Source of the DNA: JAHEDT01 sp963825615
GTDB lineage: Bacteria; Desulfobacterota; Desulfuromonadia; Desulfuromonadales; BM103
Assembly: GCA_963825615.1 (NCBI GenBank)
Contig: CAWGTV010000001.1
Coordinates: forward strand, 1,162,686 to 1,226,685
Direction: 5' to 3'
DNA: 64,000 nucleotides
The notes beneath the pieces were generated by a model. The model did not search any database and had not been told where the DNA came from. It saw nothing but the letters and a program-made list of their open reading frames with translations. Of this stretch, positions 8,684 through 17,803 are shown one piece after another. The position numbers were made by a program, and so were the translations under genes. How positions within the stretch are numbered: position 1 is the stretch's first letter; each line of letters begins with the position of its first letter.

Positions 8684-11600
8684 AGCGCGGCCTGCTCATC
8701 GGACTCGCCGTGTTGGTGTCCATCGGCCTGTCGCTGGCCGCTTTCGGCTTCTGGTGCCTGGGGACCACGGCCGGAACGCGCTGGCTCTTGGACACGGCCG
8801 GCAAGGCGTCCGGGACCGAGATGACCACGGCAGAGTTCGAGGGCTCACTGCTCGACGGCCTGGCCCTTACAGGACTTCGCGTCGCCTGGGACGGCGGTGA
8901 GATCCAGGCCGACACCATCAAACTGGTCCTCCAGGGAATCAGCCCTTGGTCAGGGATTCTGGCCATCGATGAACTGGCGATCAACCGCCTGGTCCTGCAG
9001 ATGGACGAAGAGAGCGGAGAGGCTCCAACCGTCGACACCGGGGACAGGGTTTCGACCGTATCCCTGGCGGTGGCCCCCGAATGGCTCGAAGTCACGATCG
9101 ATCGCCTGCAGATCACCGGCTTCGTCTACCGGAGCGCAGCCGCTCCAGCCGACGAAGTGGTGATCGCCGACCTGATCGCCGGGCAGTACCGGCTGGCCGA
9201 TCATCGGCTCGTGGCCCATGGCTTTGCCTATCATTCCCCGTATGTCGAACTTGACGGCGATTTCGACTGGGAACTGACGCAGCCACACCTGGCCATGACT
9301 GCGGACGTGCTCCTGCCCGCAACCTGTGTCGATCCAGAGCTGTTCGACACCATCGCGGTGCCGATCGCGTTCCCCGGGCACCTCGAATTCGACGGCGACT
9401 GGAACGGCTACAAAGGCCCGGTCCGCTTCGGGGTCAGCGACGATTCGGGGAACAGGGTCTGGCTGTCCGCCCTGGCGACCGGGTCCTGGCGCGGCATCCG
9501 CTTCGACGATCTCCAGGGGCGCTACCTCGGCGGTGCGCTCGCCGGCGATCTCGACCTGGCCTGGATCGACTCCTACCGGATGCACGGCCAGCTCTCCGCG
9601 CGGGACATTGATCCATCGATCCTGATCGCAGGGACGACGGGCAAGGCAACCTTCGACGTCGCGGGAGAGCTGTTCGTCCCCTATGATGACCAGCCGCTGC
9701 AAGCCAAGGTCGCCACCTTGCTCCATGACGGCCAATTCCGCGGGCATTCGCTGCAGGGGCAAGTTGCCGCGCAGTGGCTCGGGCAGACCCTGGTCGATCT
9801 CGATGTCGACCTGACCGGCGACGGCGCCCACCTGCTGGCCAAAGGGGTCCCTGCCCAGAGGGTCGACGTCGACCTCGAGGTCGCGGACCTGGCCGCGTTC
9901 CATGCTGAGCTTGCCGGGCAGGCCGCTGCCCGTGGCTGGCTGAGCTGGTCGGACGAGGCCCTGGCCGGTGAGTTCGATGGCCACGGCGAGAACCTGGCAT
10001 GGCAGGATATCAAGGTCCGCAAGGTCGCGTTTCAAGGCCGGCATGCGGCGGGGGTCGAGCAGGTTGCGTTGACCCTGACCGGAGACGACTGGAGTCGCGG
10101 CACACTCACATTGCAACGGGTCGCCGGAGAGCTGTCCGGCACCCTCTCTGCCCATCGACTCAAACTTGCCGCGGACGGCTCTGCCGGTCATTTTAACGCA
10201 TCGGCCAGCGGCGCTTACCAGCCCGGGCAGTGGAGCGGCCGGATCGAACAGTTGATCGGCGATGATACGCCATGGGGCCGATGGTCGATGCCGCACCCGG
10301 CACACCTGGAGTGGAACGAAGGGGTTGCCAACATCGATGATCTGCAGCTCGTTGCGGACACGGGCGCCCGGCTGGAACTCGCAGTGCAGCAATGGGGGTC
10401 CCCGGAACAGGCCAGCGTCACCATGGACTTGACCAGGTTCGAACTCGCCTGGCTACAGCCTTATGCCGCATTCGGCCGTCTGGCAGGACAAGCCGATGGC
10501 CATCTGCAGTATGTTATGCGCGCTGGACAACCCTTGTCGCTCAACGCACACTTTACGGCGGGGGGGCGAATCGAAGGGGAATATTTCGAGTTGGCCTATG
10601 AAGGCCTTGACCTGGATGTCCGCTGGGACCAGGGCGGACTGCAACTCACCGCAACGGCCAAAAGCGACACCGGAGAAGGTCTCCAGGCCAGTGCGACAGC
10701 CCCTGCTCCATTGGCCTGGGCCTGGCCGATTGCAGGGCTGTCAGCCAACCTTCAGTGGCAGGGGATCAAGCTGGAGCGCCTCAACAGGTTTTTGCAGGAC
10801 AGTCAACTTGAAGGGTTGGCCGATGGCAACCTCTCCTTGGCTTTCACGGGTGAGCGCCTGTCTCAGATGACCGGGCAGCTGTCAGCCCATGGCCGGCTGA
10901 TGCAAGGGGACCGCGAGCTGGGCCCGCGCAGCCTGGAAGCCGACCTGAATTGGGATGCCGGACATTTCCAATGTGTGGCAAAAATTGTCGGTGCAAGAGG
11001 CGGGCACGCCTCCGTGTTGTTGACTTCGACCCAGGCGGCTACCATGGGCTGGCCTGAATCCGGGGAGATTGAGCTTGAAGTCGAAGGGATCAGTTTCTCG
11101 GCCCTCGAGCCGGTACTGCCCCAGGACATCGAGGTGACCGGCATCGTCAATGCCAGTGCCACGGGCACCTGGGGGCGCACAGGGACAGTCGACTTGAGCG
11201 GGCAGCTGCAATTGCAGGACAGCCAGGTCGGCTGGACCACAGAAGATGGCAAGGTCCGCCTGCCGTTACGTAATGCCGTGGCCGACTGGAACTGGGCCGA
11301 TGATAGCCTCACCGGAACCTTCGCCATGAACCTCGCCGAACATGGCGACTTCAAGGGGACCTGGCAGCTGCCCCTGCCCGCCCGCATCCCAACCGCCTTT
11401 GATCCCGCCGGAAAGCTGGAGGTGACGGTGGATGGCCAGATGCAGGCCATCGGCATCCTTTCCGCCATCGGCCCCTGGCTGATGCAGGATGTTCGAGGCG
11501 AAACACAGGTGAATCTCGCCTTACAGGGGACCTGGGCAGAGCCCGACCTGCGTGGCAAAATTGTCGTCAAAGACGGTGCGGCCTACCTGCCCATAACAGG

Positions 11601-12582
11601 CCTGCAGCTGGAAGATTTCCAGCTGCAGGCCGAACTGGCCGGCGACCGGCTGCGTATCGACCAGTTGAGCCTGCACTCCGGGACCGGTGACTTGTCCGGT
11701 CATGGTGAAGTGATTTTCGACCGCTGGCAGCTGTCCAGCTACCGCCTCGAAATTACCGGCAAGGACCTGCAGGTGGTTGATTTTCCGGAACTGCAAATGA
11801 CCTGCAACCCCGACCTGGTGCTCTCCGGCACCCCGGACCGCTTGTCCGTCCAGGGTTCTGCGCTGATTCCCAGGCTGGCGATCAGGGAGAGTAAGGGAAT
11901 CCCCGAAGTGCAGCCGCACAAAGACGTCGTGCTGGCAAAAACAGAAGAAAAACGTCAGGAGCTGACTGTCGCGACTGATATCCAGATTATTGTGGAGCTC
12001 GGTGACGATGTCACCTTTAAATCCGGCGGAGTCGATACCCGTCTCACAGGTGGCGCCGTGATGACCATGGGGCCGACGGGCGAACTGCTGGCCCAGGGAG
12101 AGATCCAGCTGGTCTCAGGGTCGTTCCGCGCCCACGGAGTCAATTTGAAGATTCGACAGGGGATCTTGAACTACAAGGGCGATGTCATCACCAACCCGGA
12201 ACTGCGGATTTTTGCCGCCCGCGAGGTCGGTGAGGTTCTGGCAGGGGTCCAGGTGACCGGCACTGCGGAAGCGCCCGTGGTCACGCTCTATTCGCGACCG
12301 GCCATGCCAGAACGCGATATCCTCGGCTACATGCTCATGGGCCGCGCCATTAATGCGGAAAGCCAGGAGGCAGACATGCTGATGATGGGCGCCGGCTCCC
12401 TGCTGCCGGGCTACGGCGGAACGCTCTCCGACCTTGGCATTACCGATATTGATATCCAGGGACTGTTCACCGGGACCGGCGGTCTGCGCCTGCGCCGGCA
12501 ATTCGCCGAGAAGTGGGAGGTCGAATCAACCCTGGGGGCTGAAAGCGGGATTGATCTCTTCTACATCTTCGAATTTAAATAG
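8680..12582 (+). CDS. tamB: TamB, AsmA-like inner-membrane-anchored translocation/assembly protein
   Basis: A 1300-residue protein with an N-terminal signal anchor (residues about 5-27) and an extended repetitive beta-helical periplasmic region typical of TamB/AsmA-like bridge proteins. The C-terminal domain (DUF490) covers roughly 980-1300 and contains the conserved 'GxIxLVSGSFRAHG...I.QGILNYKGD' block and the LGYMLMGRAI segment. The family spans the periplasm to contact TamA and has been implicated in anterograde phospholipid transfer as well as autotransporter assembly. ATGA overlap with tamA confirms a two-gene operon. Length is in the normal range for the family (about 1250-1400). Confidence 0.92.
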   Translation: MKRGLLIGLAVLVSIGLSLAAFGFWCLGTTAGTRWLLDTAGKASGTEMTTAEFEGSLLDGLALTGLRVAWDGGEIQADTIKLVLQGISPWSGILAIDELAINRLVLQMDEESGEAPTVDTGDRVSTVSLAVAPEWLEVTIDRLQITGFVYRSAAAPADEVVIADLIAGQYRLADHRLVAHGFAYHSPYVELDGDFDWELTQPHLAMTADVLLPATCVDPELFDTIAVPIAFPGHLEFDGDWNGYKGPVRFGVSDDSGNRVWLSALATGSWRGIRFDDLQGRYLGGALAGDLDLAWIDSYRMHGQLSARDIDPSILIAGTTGKATFDVAGELFVPYDDQPLQAKVATLLHDGQFRGHSLQGQVAAQWLGQTLVDLDVDLTGDGAHLLAKGVPAQRVDVDLEVADLAAFHAELAGQAAARGWLSWSDEALAGEFDGHGENLAWQDIKVRKVAFQGRHAAGVEQVALTLTGDDWSRGTLTLQRVAGELSGTLSAHRLKLAADGSAGHFNASASGAYQPGQWSGRIEQLIGDDTPWGRWSMPHPAHLEWNEGVANIDDLQLVADTGARLELAVQQWGSPEQASVTMDLTRFELAWLQPYAAFGRLAGQADGHLQYVMRAGQPLSLNAHFTAGGRIEGEYFELAYEGLDLDVRWDQGGLQLTATAKSDTGEGLQASATAPAPLAWAWPIAGLSANLQWQGIKLERLNRFLQDSQLEGLADGNLSLAFTGERLSQMTGQLSAHGRLMQGDRELGPRSLEADLNWDAGHFQCVAKIVGARGGHASVLLTSTQAATMGWPESGEIELEVEGISFSALEPVLPQDIEVTGIVNASATGTWGRTGTVDLSGQLQLQDSQVGWTTEDGKVRLPLRNAVADWNWADDSLTGTFAMNLAEHGDFKGTWQLPLPARIPTAFDPAGKLEVTVDGQMQAIGILSAIGPWLMQDVRGETQVNLALQGTWAEPDLRGKIVVKDGAAYLPITGLQLEDFQLQAELAGDRLRIDQLSLHSGTGDLSGHGEVIFDRWQLSSYRLEITGKDLQVVDFPELQMTCNPDLVLSGTPDRLSVQGSALIPRLAIRESKGIPEVQPHKDVVLAKTEEKRQELTVATDIQIIVELGDDVTFKSGGVDTRLTGGAVMTMGPTGELLAQGEIQLVSGSFRAHGVNLKIRQGILNYKGDVITNPELRIFAAREVGEVLAGVQVTGTAEAPVVTLYSRPAMPERDILGYMLMGRAINAESQEADMLMMGAGSLLPGYGGTLSDLGITDIDIQGLFTGTGGLRLRRQFAEKWEVESTLGAESGIDLFYIFEFK

Positions 12583-12763
12583 AGCAGGGAGGGCCCGGGC
12601 GGGCGTATTCCGGCAACAGCCTCATCACCGCCTGACTCCCTGCACGCAATGAATCTTCAACAAGCCTTTCATACCAGCGATGAGCCACTGGGCCGCGAGT
12701 TACGTCACAATGCCTGGAGCAGAGGCGTTCAGCGGCCCATGATTTTGCGCGGTCGTTTAACGC

Positions 12764-13747
12764 TCATGCGTTTTCCGCAGAAGGCATCGGATCCGGCGGA
12801 TCGGCCTCGTAATGCGGTGAGACGATGGCGATGCCGGCCTCGTTGAAGGTGTCCTGGATGTTGCTGTGCAATGTGCCCAGGACGGCCATCCGCGTCTCCG
12901 GTTGTTCCAGGTGGGCGTTGAGCTGGTACTCGACATAGAAATCCGACAGGGCGGTCTGCACGACAAACGCCGGCGGCTGCTTCTTCAGCCCGGCCGTCCG
13001 GTCGGCCGCCGCGGTCAAGAGCTCGTGGACCTTGCGCCAGGGGGCGGAGTAGCCGATGGTGACCGAGGTGTGCAGGATGACGCCGTCCTTCCCCGCCAGC
13101 CGGGTGAAATTCTTGGTCGCCGTGCCCAGAACCACCGAGTTGGGGATCGTCACTTCTTCCCGCTTGCTGGTGCGGATCTTGGTCGCCAGCATGTCGAGGG
13201 CGGTGACCACCCCTTCGGTCTCGCCGATGCGCACATAATCGCCGACCTGGTGCGCACGCGTATACATCAGCACCAGGCCGCTCATCGCCTGGTTGATCAC
13301 CCCCGACCCGCCCAGGGAAATCATCAAACCGATCAGCACGGTCATCCCCTTGAAGGCATCACTGCCGCTCCCCGGCAGATAGGGGTAGCAGGCCACCAGG
13401 GCGAACACATAGCTGATCGCGACCACGATCCGCCGCGTCGGCCGCGCCGTTTCCGGGAAAACGCCGGGGAGCGTGATCCGGCCGGATTCGGCCGCCTCGA
13501 ACAGCAGCGCCGCCAGCCTGGCGATCACGCGGGCAAAGAGTAGGATCAGGGCGATCTTGAAAAGGTTCGGTAAGGCATCGACAACCACCAGCCCCATGCT
13601 GCGGCAGGTCCCCAGCACATAGGTCCAGACCCCCTCCCCCCAGGGGCGGGTGTAGGGGAACTGCTTGAGGACATAGGCCAGCCAGGTAAAGCTCAGGAAG
13701 ATGTTACAGGCCACGACCGCAAAGGTGATCACCCGGCGGGCGATCAC
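12764..13747 (-). CDS. MscS-family channel, C-terminal part of a frameshifted gene
   Basis: This 327-codon frame holds the membrane and pore part of a small-conductance mechanosensitive channel: transmembrane helices at about 7-30, 45-75 and 100-120, then the pore helix GLMISLGGSGVINQAMSGLVLMY and the beta domain (HQVGDYVRIGETEGVV, VTIPNSVVLG). It opens with a GTG and no convincing ribosome-binding site. The frame is open upstream to about 13787 and encodes 'ISNKVSVIARRVITF', which continues naturally from the RLDF that ends the useful part of the preceding frame. The two pieces therefore look like one gene of about 570 codons broken by a one-base indel near 13750-13775. An independent short channel is the less likely alternative. 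Confidence 0.7.
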   Translation of the reverse strand: MIARRVITFAVVACNIFLSFTWLAYVLKQFPYTRPWGEGVWTYVLGTCRSMGLVVVDALPNLFKIALILLFARVIARLAALLFEAAESGRITLPGVFPETARPTRRIVVAISYVFALVACYPYLPGSGSDAFKGMTVLIGLMISLGGSGVINQAMSGLVLMYTRAHQVGDYVRIGETEGVVTALDMLATKIRTSKREEVTIPNSVVLGTATKNFTRLAGKDGVILHTSVTIGYSAPWRKVHELLTAAADRTAGLKKQPPAFVVQTALSDFYVEYQLNAHLEQPETRMAVLGTLHSNIQDTFNEAGIAIVSPHYEADPPDPMPSAENA

Positions 13748-14468
13748 AGAAACCTTGTTGGAAATCGAGGCGCGTGATCCGGGTTAAATGCGCGGATTTG
13801 GTTTCAACCTTGCTCACCAGAAAACGCTGCAACAGCTTGCGGAGAAAGACCAGCAGCCCGATGGCCAAGGCCAGCGCCAAGGTTGCCAACAGCGCGAAGC
13901 CGACAGCCTTGAGCATATACCCCGCACTGCGTTCTTCGCGGAGTTCTGCGACGATTTGCGAGAACGCCTTGAGCGCCTCGGCAACGACCTGCTCATAGGT
14001 CTTATTACCAAGCGGATCGAGATCGAGGTAGGCAATGGATGCCACGTTTACATGGTTGATCTGGATGACTACGCCGTAAGGAGGGAAAGGCTTGACCGTC
14101 GGATCAGAGATTTCCTCTCCGGTCACCGCACTAGCAAACTGCTGTTGCAGATTACTGACCCGCAGCTGCGGGATCAACCCGGCAACATCGGCACGCAGGG
14201 TGAGGATTTTGCGGTTGCGGATCACCAGGTCGGCAGGCTTGCTGTCAGGGTTCAGCGTGACCATGCTGTCAGGAGGTGCAGCCGGCTCGGTCGGGCTGTT
14301 GGTCACCTTTGCGGGAGGGGCCTCGGCCGAATCCGGAGCGGCAGCGGGAAGCCCAGAGGGCACGGGCAGAGACGCCTCCAACGATTGCTCAACGGCACTG
14401 ACCGGGTCCGCCATCAAGGCACTCAGAATGAAGCTCATGACACAGACAAGTTTTATCGTCCTGACCAT
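13704..14468 (-). CDS. MscS-family channel, N-terminal part of a frameshifted gene
   Basis: The fragment has a signal peptide (MVRTIKLVCVMSFILSALMADPVSA), a Pro/Ala-rich linker, a periplasmic domain (VIRNRKILTLRADVAGL ... LDLDPLGNKTYEQVVAEALKAFSQ) and one transmembrane helix near 195-215. This is the usual N-terminal half of a family of roughly 570-600-residue MscS channels. After 'LTRITRLDF' the frame turns into FCDRPPGDHLCGRGL, which does not look like channel sequence, and stops. The channel sequence resumes one frame over in the gene at 12764. The ATG at 14468 is chosen because GGGGAG stands seven bases upstream; an earlier TTG/ATG at 14492 is less well placed. Confidence 0.7.
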   Translation of the reverse strand: MVRTIKLVCVMSFILSALMADPVSAVEQSLEASLPVPSGLPAAAPDSAEAPPAKVTNSPTEPAAPPDSMVTLNPDSKPADLVIRNRKILTLRADVAGLIPQLRVSNLQQQFASAVTGEEISDPTVKPFPPYGVVIQINHVNVASIAYLDLDPLGNKTYEQVVAEALKAFSQIVAELREERSAGYMLKAVGFALLATLALALAIGLLVFLRKLLQRFLVSKVETKSAHLTRITRLDFQQGFCDRPPGDHLCGRGL

Positions 14469-14575
14469 TTCGGTCTCCCCGGTGAGTAACAATCGTTGGC
14501 AGTGAGTTTGAACATGCCGTAAGTCACTTGAATTATAGGTGGGATTAATAACAAGACAAGCAGTCTGAATGACAA

Positions 14576-14613
14576 GAGCAAACAGGCGTTAAATAAATAG
14601 CGCCCGTTTGCTC
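14576..14613 (-). terminator. Probable terminator downstream of the FadL-type gene
   Basis: A 13-base-pair stem with one mismatch (14576-14588 with 14601-14613) and an AT-rich 12-base loop lies 23 bases past the stop of the gene at 14636. The U tract is weak, so this is a moderate call. Confidence 0.5.
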
Positions 14614-14635
14614 TCATGTGATTGTCGCTGCCTGT

Positions 14636-15952
14636 TCAAAAAACCCAGTTCAAGCCAAGCACGATATTGTGGATCGCCATGTTTTCATACTCCCCGGAGA
14701 CCCGTCCGGCCAGCGGGCCGCGGTTGACGTCCATCGACAGGTCCCCCATCCAGGTCAGTTCATAGGCGCAGTTCAGGGTCAGCGCCTCACTCCATGCGTA
14801 CTGCCCGCCGGCACCGAAGCGCCACATTGCGCCGCTCGGCAAATCCGGTGTCAAATCCTTCTCGTCGACCATCTCGCTGTCGTAGGCAATACCACCGCTC
14901 AGCAGCAAGGGATCTGACCACTGGTATTGCGCCCCCAGGGCGACATGCCAGGTGTCCTTGTATTGGCGGTCAACGGTGAGCGAGGTGGTGTCTTCCGCTG
15001 CCACCGTGATATCGACCATGCCGAACTGCGACCAGTCCTGCCAGCCGAGGTTGCCCATAATCGCCAGGCGGTCGTTCAACTGGTGAAAAGCACTCAGCAT
15101 GACCGCCTGCGGCGCTTCGAGGGGAACTTTGATCTTGGCATCAAGCAGACCGTTGGAATCCAGAAGCGCAGCTAAACCTGGTCGAAGGCCTTTGAACTCG
15201 GCGTTCGATTCGAAGTCCAGCTTGGTCTTGGTCAGGTAGGTGGCGCCGAAGCGGGTCCCCGGCTGCGGCTCGACCAGCACACCGAAGGTGCCGCCAAAAC
15301 CCCAGACATTATCATCGAGCTTTAACTCGCCATCGGGATAGCCGGGATTCAGGACTGCCGCGTTGTTGACCGCGACCTTTTCCTCCAGGGTTCCGTACAT
15401 GGCGTTGAGGCTGGCGCCGATTGAGACCTGGTCATTGGCGCGATAGGCCAACGCCGGGGCCAGGGTGATCCCCTGCAGCAGCACCTCTTTCAGGTAGTAG
15501 CGCCCGACCCAGTCGTCGCCGTAATCGAGTCCCAGTCCGAAGTTGCCGGCCACGCTGAAGCCGAAGCTCACATCCGGCGTCAGCGGCGTCACCATGAAGA
15601 GGCCGCCCGACGGAATCCAGCCGCTGGCATCGTCGTCGTCACCGGACAGCGGCCCCTTGATGGCGGTCATCGCCGGGGCAAACCCCGTGTTGCCGTCCGG
15701 GTTGAACTTGACATGCACGTACATCGGCTGGACGCCGAACTGGATCTGGGGCTGCTTCAGACGGGTCATCCCGGCCGGGTTGGTGAAGGCGGTGCTGGCG
15801 TCCTGGGCGCGGGCGGCATAACCGGCCGCGGCCAGGCCGACATCCGGAGTAGCGAGTTCATAAAGGTAGAGGCCTCCGGCATAGGCTGGCAGCGCAGTGG
15901 CCAGCACACAGGCCAGAAGAAACCAGAGAATCATTGTTCTGTTGGTTATCAT
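14636..15952 (-). CDS. FadL/TodX (OmpP1) family outer-membrane transport protein
   Basis: A 438-residue outer-membrane barrel of the FadL family, which imports long-chain fatty acids and other hydrophobic compounds. The signal peptide (residues 1-25) is followed by the N-terminal hatch, where 'ASTAFTNPAGMTRLKQPQIQFG' carries the family's NPAG motif. The chain ends in a beta-strand terminating in Phe (NIVLGLNWVF), as expected for recognition by the BAM complex. The ATG at 15952 has AAGGAG ten bases upstream. No beta-oxidation genes are adjacent, so the substrate is not indicated by context. Confidence 0.88.
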   Translation of the reverse strand: MITNRTMILWFLLACVLATALPAYAGGLYLYELATPDVGLAAAGYAARAQDASTAFTNPAGMTRLKQPQIQFGVQPMYVHVKFNPDGNTGFAPAMTAIKGPLSGDDDDASGWIPSGGLFMVTPLTPDVSFGFSVAGNFGLGLDYGDDWVGRYYLKEVLLQGITLAPALAYRANDQVSIGASLNAMYGTLEEKVAVNNAAVLNPGYPDGELKLDDNVWGFGGTFGVLVEPQPGTRFGATYLTKTKLDFESNAEFKGLRPGLAALLDSNGLLDAKIKVPLEAPQAVMLSAFHQLNDRLAIMGNLGWQDWSQFGMVDITVAAEDTTSLTVDRQYKDTWHVALGAQYQWSDPLLLSGGIAYDSEMVDEKDLTPDLPSGAMWRFGAGGQYAWSEALTLNCAYELTWMGDLSMDVNRGPLAGRVSGEYENMAIHNIVLGLNWVF

Positions 15953-16036
15953 GATTTTACATCTCCTTTTTCAGACAATGTCATGTAAGCATCACTCATT
16001 GCAGCTATTCATCCCTTTTGTCGTTGCGATTGTGAA

Positions 16037-16245
16037 TTAAGGATTTGGTGCCGTCAAGACATCTGGAGGAACATTCTCCAGATTTTCTACCAGAATCCGC
16101 CGCATCTCGTTAATAGCCAGCGGATTCAGCTGGCTGGAGTGGCCGCTCTTGACTATAAATTCAGACTCCATGGCGCCAGTGGTATCTCCGCCAAGGTCTT
16201 GAGCAACGGGTTGTCCGGCGACATGCCGTCTGCACTGGTAAAGAT
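16037..16245 (-). pseudogene. C-terminal remnant of a hydrolase-like gene, frameshifted
   Basis: Minus-strand frames in this gap carry two pieces that look coding. One reads IFTSADGMSPDNPLLKTLAEIP. The next, one frame over, reads GAMESEFIVKSGHSSQLNPL and then AINEMRRILVENL to a TAA at 16037-16039. The join needs an indel near 16165. The 'SGHSSQLNP..I.EM.RIL' pattern resembles the C-terminus of secreted alpha/beta hydrolases around the catalytic His, but this is an inference from memory of the family. No start codon with a ribosome-binding site precedes it, so it is treated as decayed. The surrounding 15953-16403 gap otherwise holds the FadL upstream region and a hairpin. Confidence 0.4.
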
Positions 16246-16267
16246 GGTTTTTCTCCTTGTAAACGAA

Positions 16268-16303
16268 ACATGGCGGGCAAAATGTTTACTCCGCCCGCCA
16301 TGT
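16268..16303 (-). terminator. Terminator hairpin after the lipoprotein gene at 16404
   Basis: An 11-base-pair stem built on CATGGCGGGC / GCCCGCCATG with a 14-base loop lies about 100 bases past the stop codon at 16404. The following minus-strand sequence is only moderately T-rich. Confidence 0.5.
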
Positions 16304-16403
16304 CTGCGCTCAGATTTTTTCGGCATCAATCCGTGATCGCGTCGATCGCCGGAGGCTCGATCGGAACTCATTGCCCGGATCGCCCCCCGCCCCCGAGAAA
16401 AAA

Positions 16404-17240
16404 CTACCTGGTGGATCGTTTGAGCTCTGTGCAAGAGGCTTCGGCAAGGGAGTGGATCAGTTGTGAGACGCGGAAGCCAGCCGGGTAATCGGCACCAAAG
16501 CCCTCGGTCGGGGGGTCCGCCGGCTGGCCGGTGAGCACCATGAGCAACGACGTGTAGGGGGAGGCGTCGGACATCGCCAGGTGGTAGGTGACCATAACCG
16601 CCGGCAAGGCTGGGGAATCGCCAAGCAGCCAGGCGCCCTGGCCGGCGCCGCAGGGGGTGAAGCTGCGCACCTCGTGGCCGATGACCACCTCGCCGGCCAC
16701 GATCAGCTCGCCAGCGGCGAGGACAACCTCCTCGAGATGGTCCTCCCTGCTGACCAGGTATTTCGACACCCCCAGCGACGGCGGCGTCGACATCGCCTCG
16801 CCCGGCGGGCGGTCGGCATAATCGACGATCACCACGCCGTGACGGATCGCCAGCTGTTGGGGCGCGATGCGATCGCCGATGAAAACTGCATCAGTACCGA
16901 AGAACATCCCGTCGCGATTGAGCGCCGCGGCGACGTGATAAAAGGTGCCGCTGCCGCCGGTGGTCTGGACCAGCAGTAGGGCGGCATCCGCCACACCGTC
17001 GCCGTCGAGGTCGCCACTGACCGGCTCTCCGAAGAACTCGACCACGGTCTTCGAGGCGGCACCGGGAACCACCTCGACCTCGGCCCGACCAGCCCGCAGG
17101 GTGAATGGCTCGCCGTTAACCAGGTAGGTCGCTTCGCGTGGTGTAAGTGCACTGATCGGGGCGACCGACACCTCTGGAGCGGAGCCAGGAACGGCGCAGC
17201 CGCATAGCAGACAAACGAGGGCCAGCAGCAGCGTTCTCAT
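16404..17240 (-). CDS. Lipoprotein of unknown function with an FG-GAP-like repeat
   Basis: This 278-residue secreted lipoprotein has a lipobox at residues 12-15 (LCGC, Cys15 lipidated after signal peptidase II cleavage). It contains 'SGDLDGDGVADAALLLVQ', a calcium-loop-like DxDGDG stretch of the FG-GAP/dockerin type, at about residues 75-92. The remaining sequence has no domain I recognise. It starts only 12 bases after the stop of the upstream lipoprotein gene and lacks a clear ribosome-binding site of its own, so translational coupling is likely. I cannot assign a function. Confidence 0.7.
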   Translation of the reverse strand: MRTLLLALVCLLCGCAVPGSAPEVSVAPISALTPREATYLVNGEPFTLRAGRAEVEVVPGAASKTVVEFFGEPVSGDLDGDGVADAALLLVQTTGGSGTFYHVAAALNRDGMFFGTDAVFIGDRIAPQQLAIRHGVVIVDYADRPPGEAMSTPPSLGVSKYLVSREDHLEEVVLAAGELIVAGEVVIGHEVRSFTPCGAGQGAWLLGDSPALPAVMVTYHLAMSDASPYTSLLMVLTGQPADPPTEGFGADYPAGFRVSQLIHSLAEASCTELKRSTR

Positions 17241-17252
17241 CAGCGGACCCGG

Positions 17253-17735
17253 TCAATCGACCTTGACACTGGTGTGCTCACCCGTCTTGATACTGATGAT
17301 GCCGGCCCGGGGAATGACGGCCATGGCCATCGCCGCCTTCTCCTTGACCGGCATGGCGGACATGGTCTCCATGGCAAGGACTTCGACCACGCCATCAGCA
17401 TTGAGGACAACTTTCAGGATGTTGGTGCGATTGTAGTATTGGACGTTGCGGCTGAAAACCACCAGGTTCTGGACGAAGTCGACGGTCGGCACCGGCTCGG
17501 CCGGCATGTAGACCTTCCAGACCGCGGCAAAGGTGGCCTCATCGCCGATATAGCCAAGACGGTTCTGCTGCTGGCCGGCCGGCAGTCGATCGAGGGCGGC
17601 GACCGGGTAATCGCCGGTCCAGGAGTCGATGAGCGGCAGGTCCTGAGGTTTTTCGCTCGACTGGCTGACGGCAGGCGTACAGGCGGCCAAGAGGGACAGG
17701 CCAATAACAAGGAATATCGTGATCATCTTGGACAT
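17253..17735 (-). CDS. Lipoprotein of unknown function
   Basis: A 160-residue lipoprotein: hydrophobic signal MSKMITIFLVIGLSLLAAC with lipobox LAAC, then a compact domain with 'WTGDYPVAALDRLP..QQ..LGYIGDEATFAAVWKVY' and 'VDFVQNLVVFSRNVQYYNRTNI'. The sequence from IGDEATFAAVWK onward resembles a small periplasmic family found next to surface proteins in Deltaproteobacteria, but I do not know its function. The ATG at 17735 is supported by GGAAGGA ten bases upstream, in preference to an earlier in-frame start at 17759. It is the first gene of a two-gene unit with the lipoprotein at 16404. Confidence 0.72.
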   Translation of the reverse strand: MSKMITIFLVIGLSLLAACTPAVSQSSEKPQDLPLIDSWTGDYPVAALDRLPAGQQQNRLGYIGDEATFAAVWKVYMPAEPVPTVDFVQNLVVFSRNVQYYNRTNILKVVLNADGVVEVLAMETMSAMPVKEKAAMAMAVIPRAGIISIKTGEHTSVKVD

Positions 17736-17803
17736 GCGTTCAGTTCCTTCCCGATGCAAAAGCTGTTATCGCCGGTCTTTCCGTCAACTATCCGGATCTC
17801 TTT

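Noticed and set aside
8950..10392. A 480-codon antisense frame inside tamB
   Set aside because: It is a high-GC shadow of tamB with no start signal or recognisable domain; tamB is strongly supported by its C-terminal domain and operon overlap.
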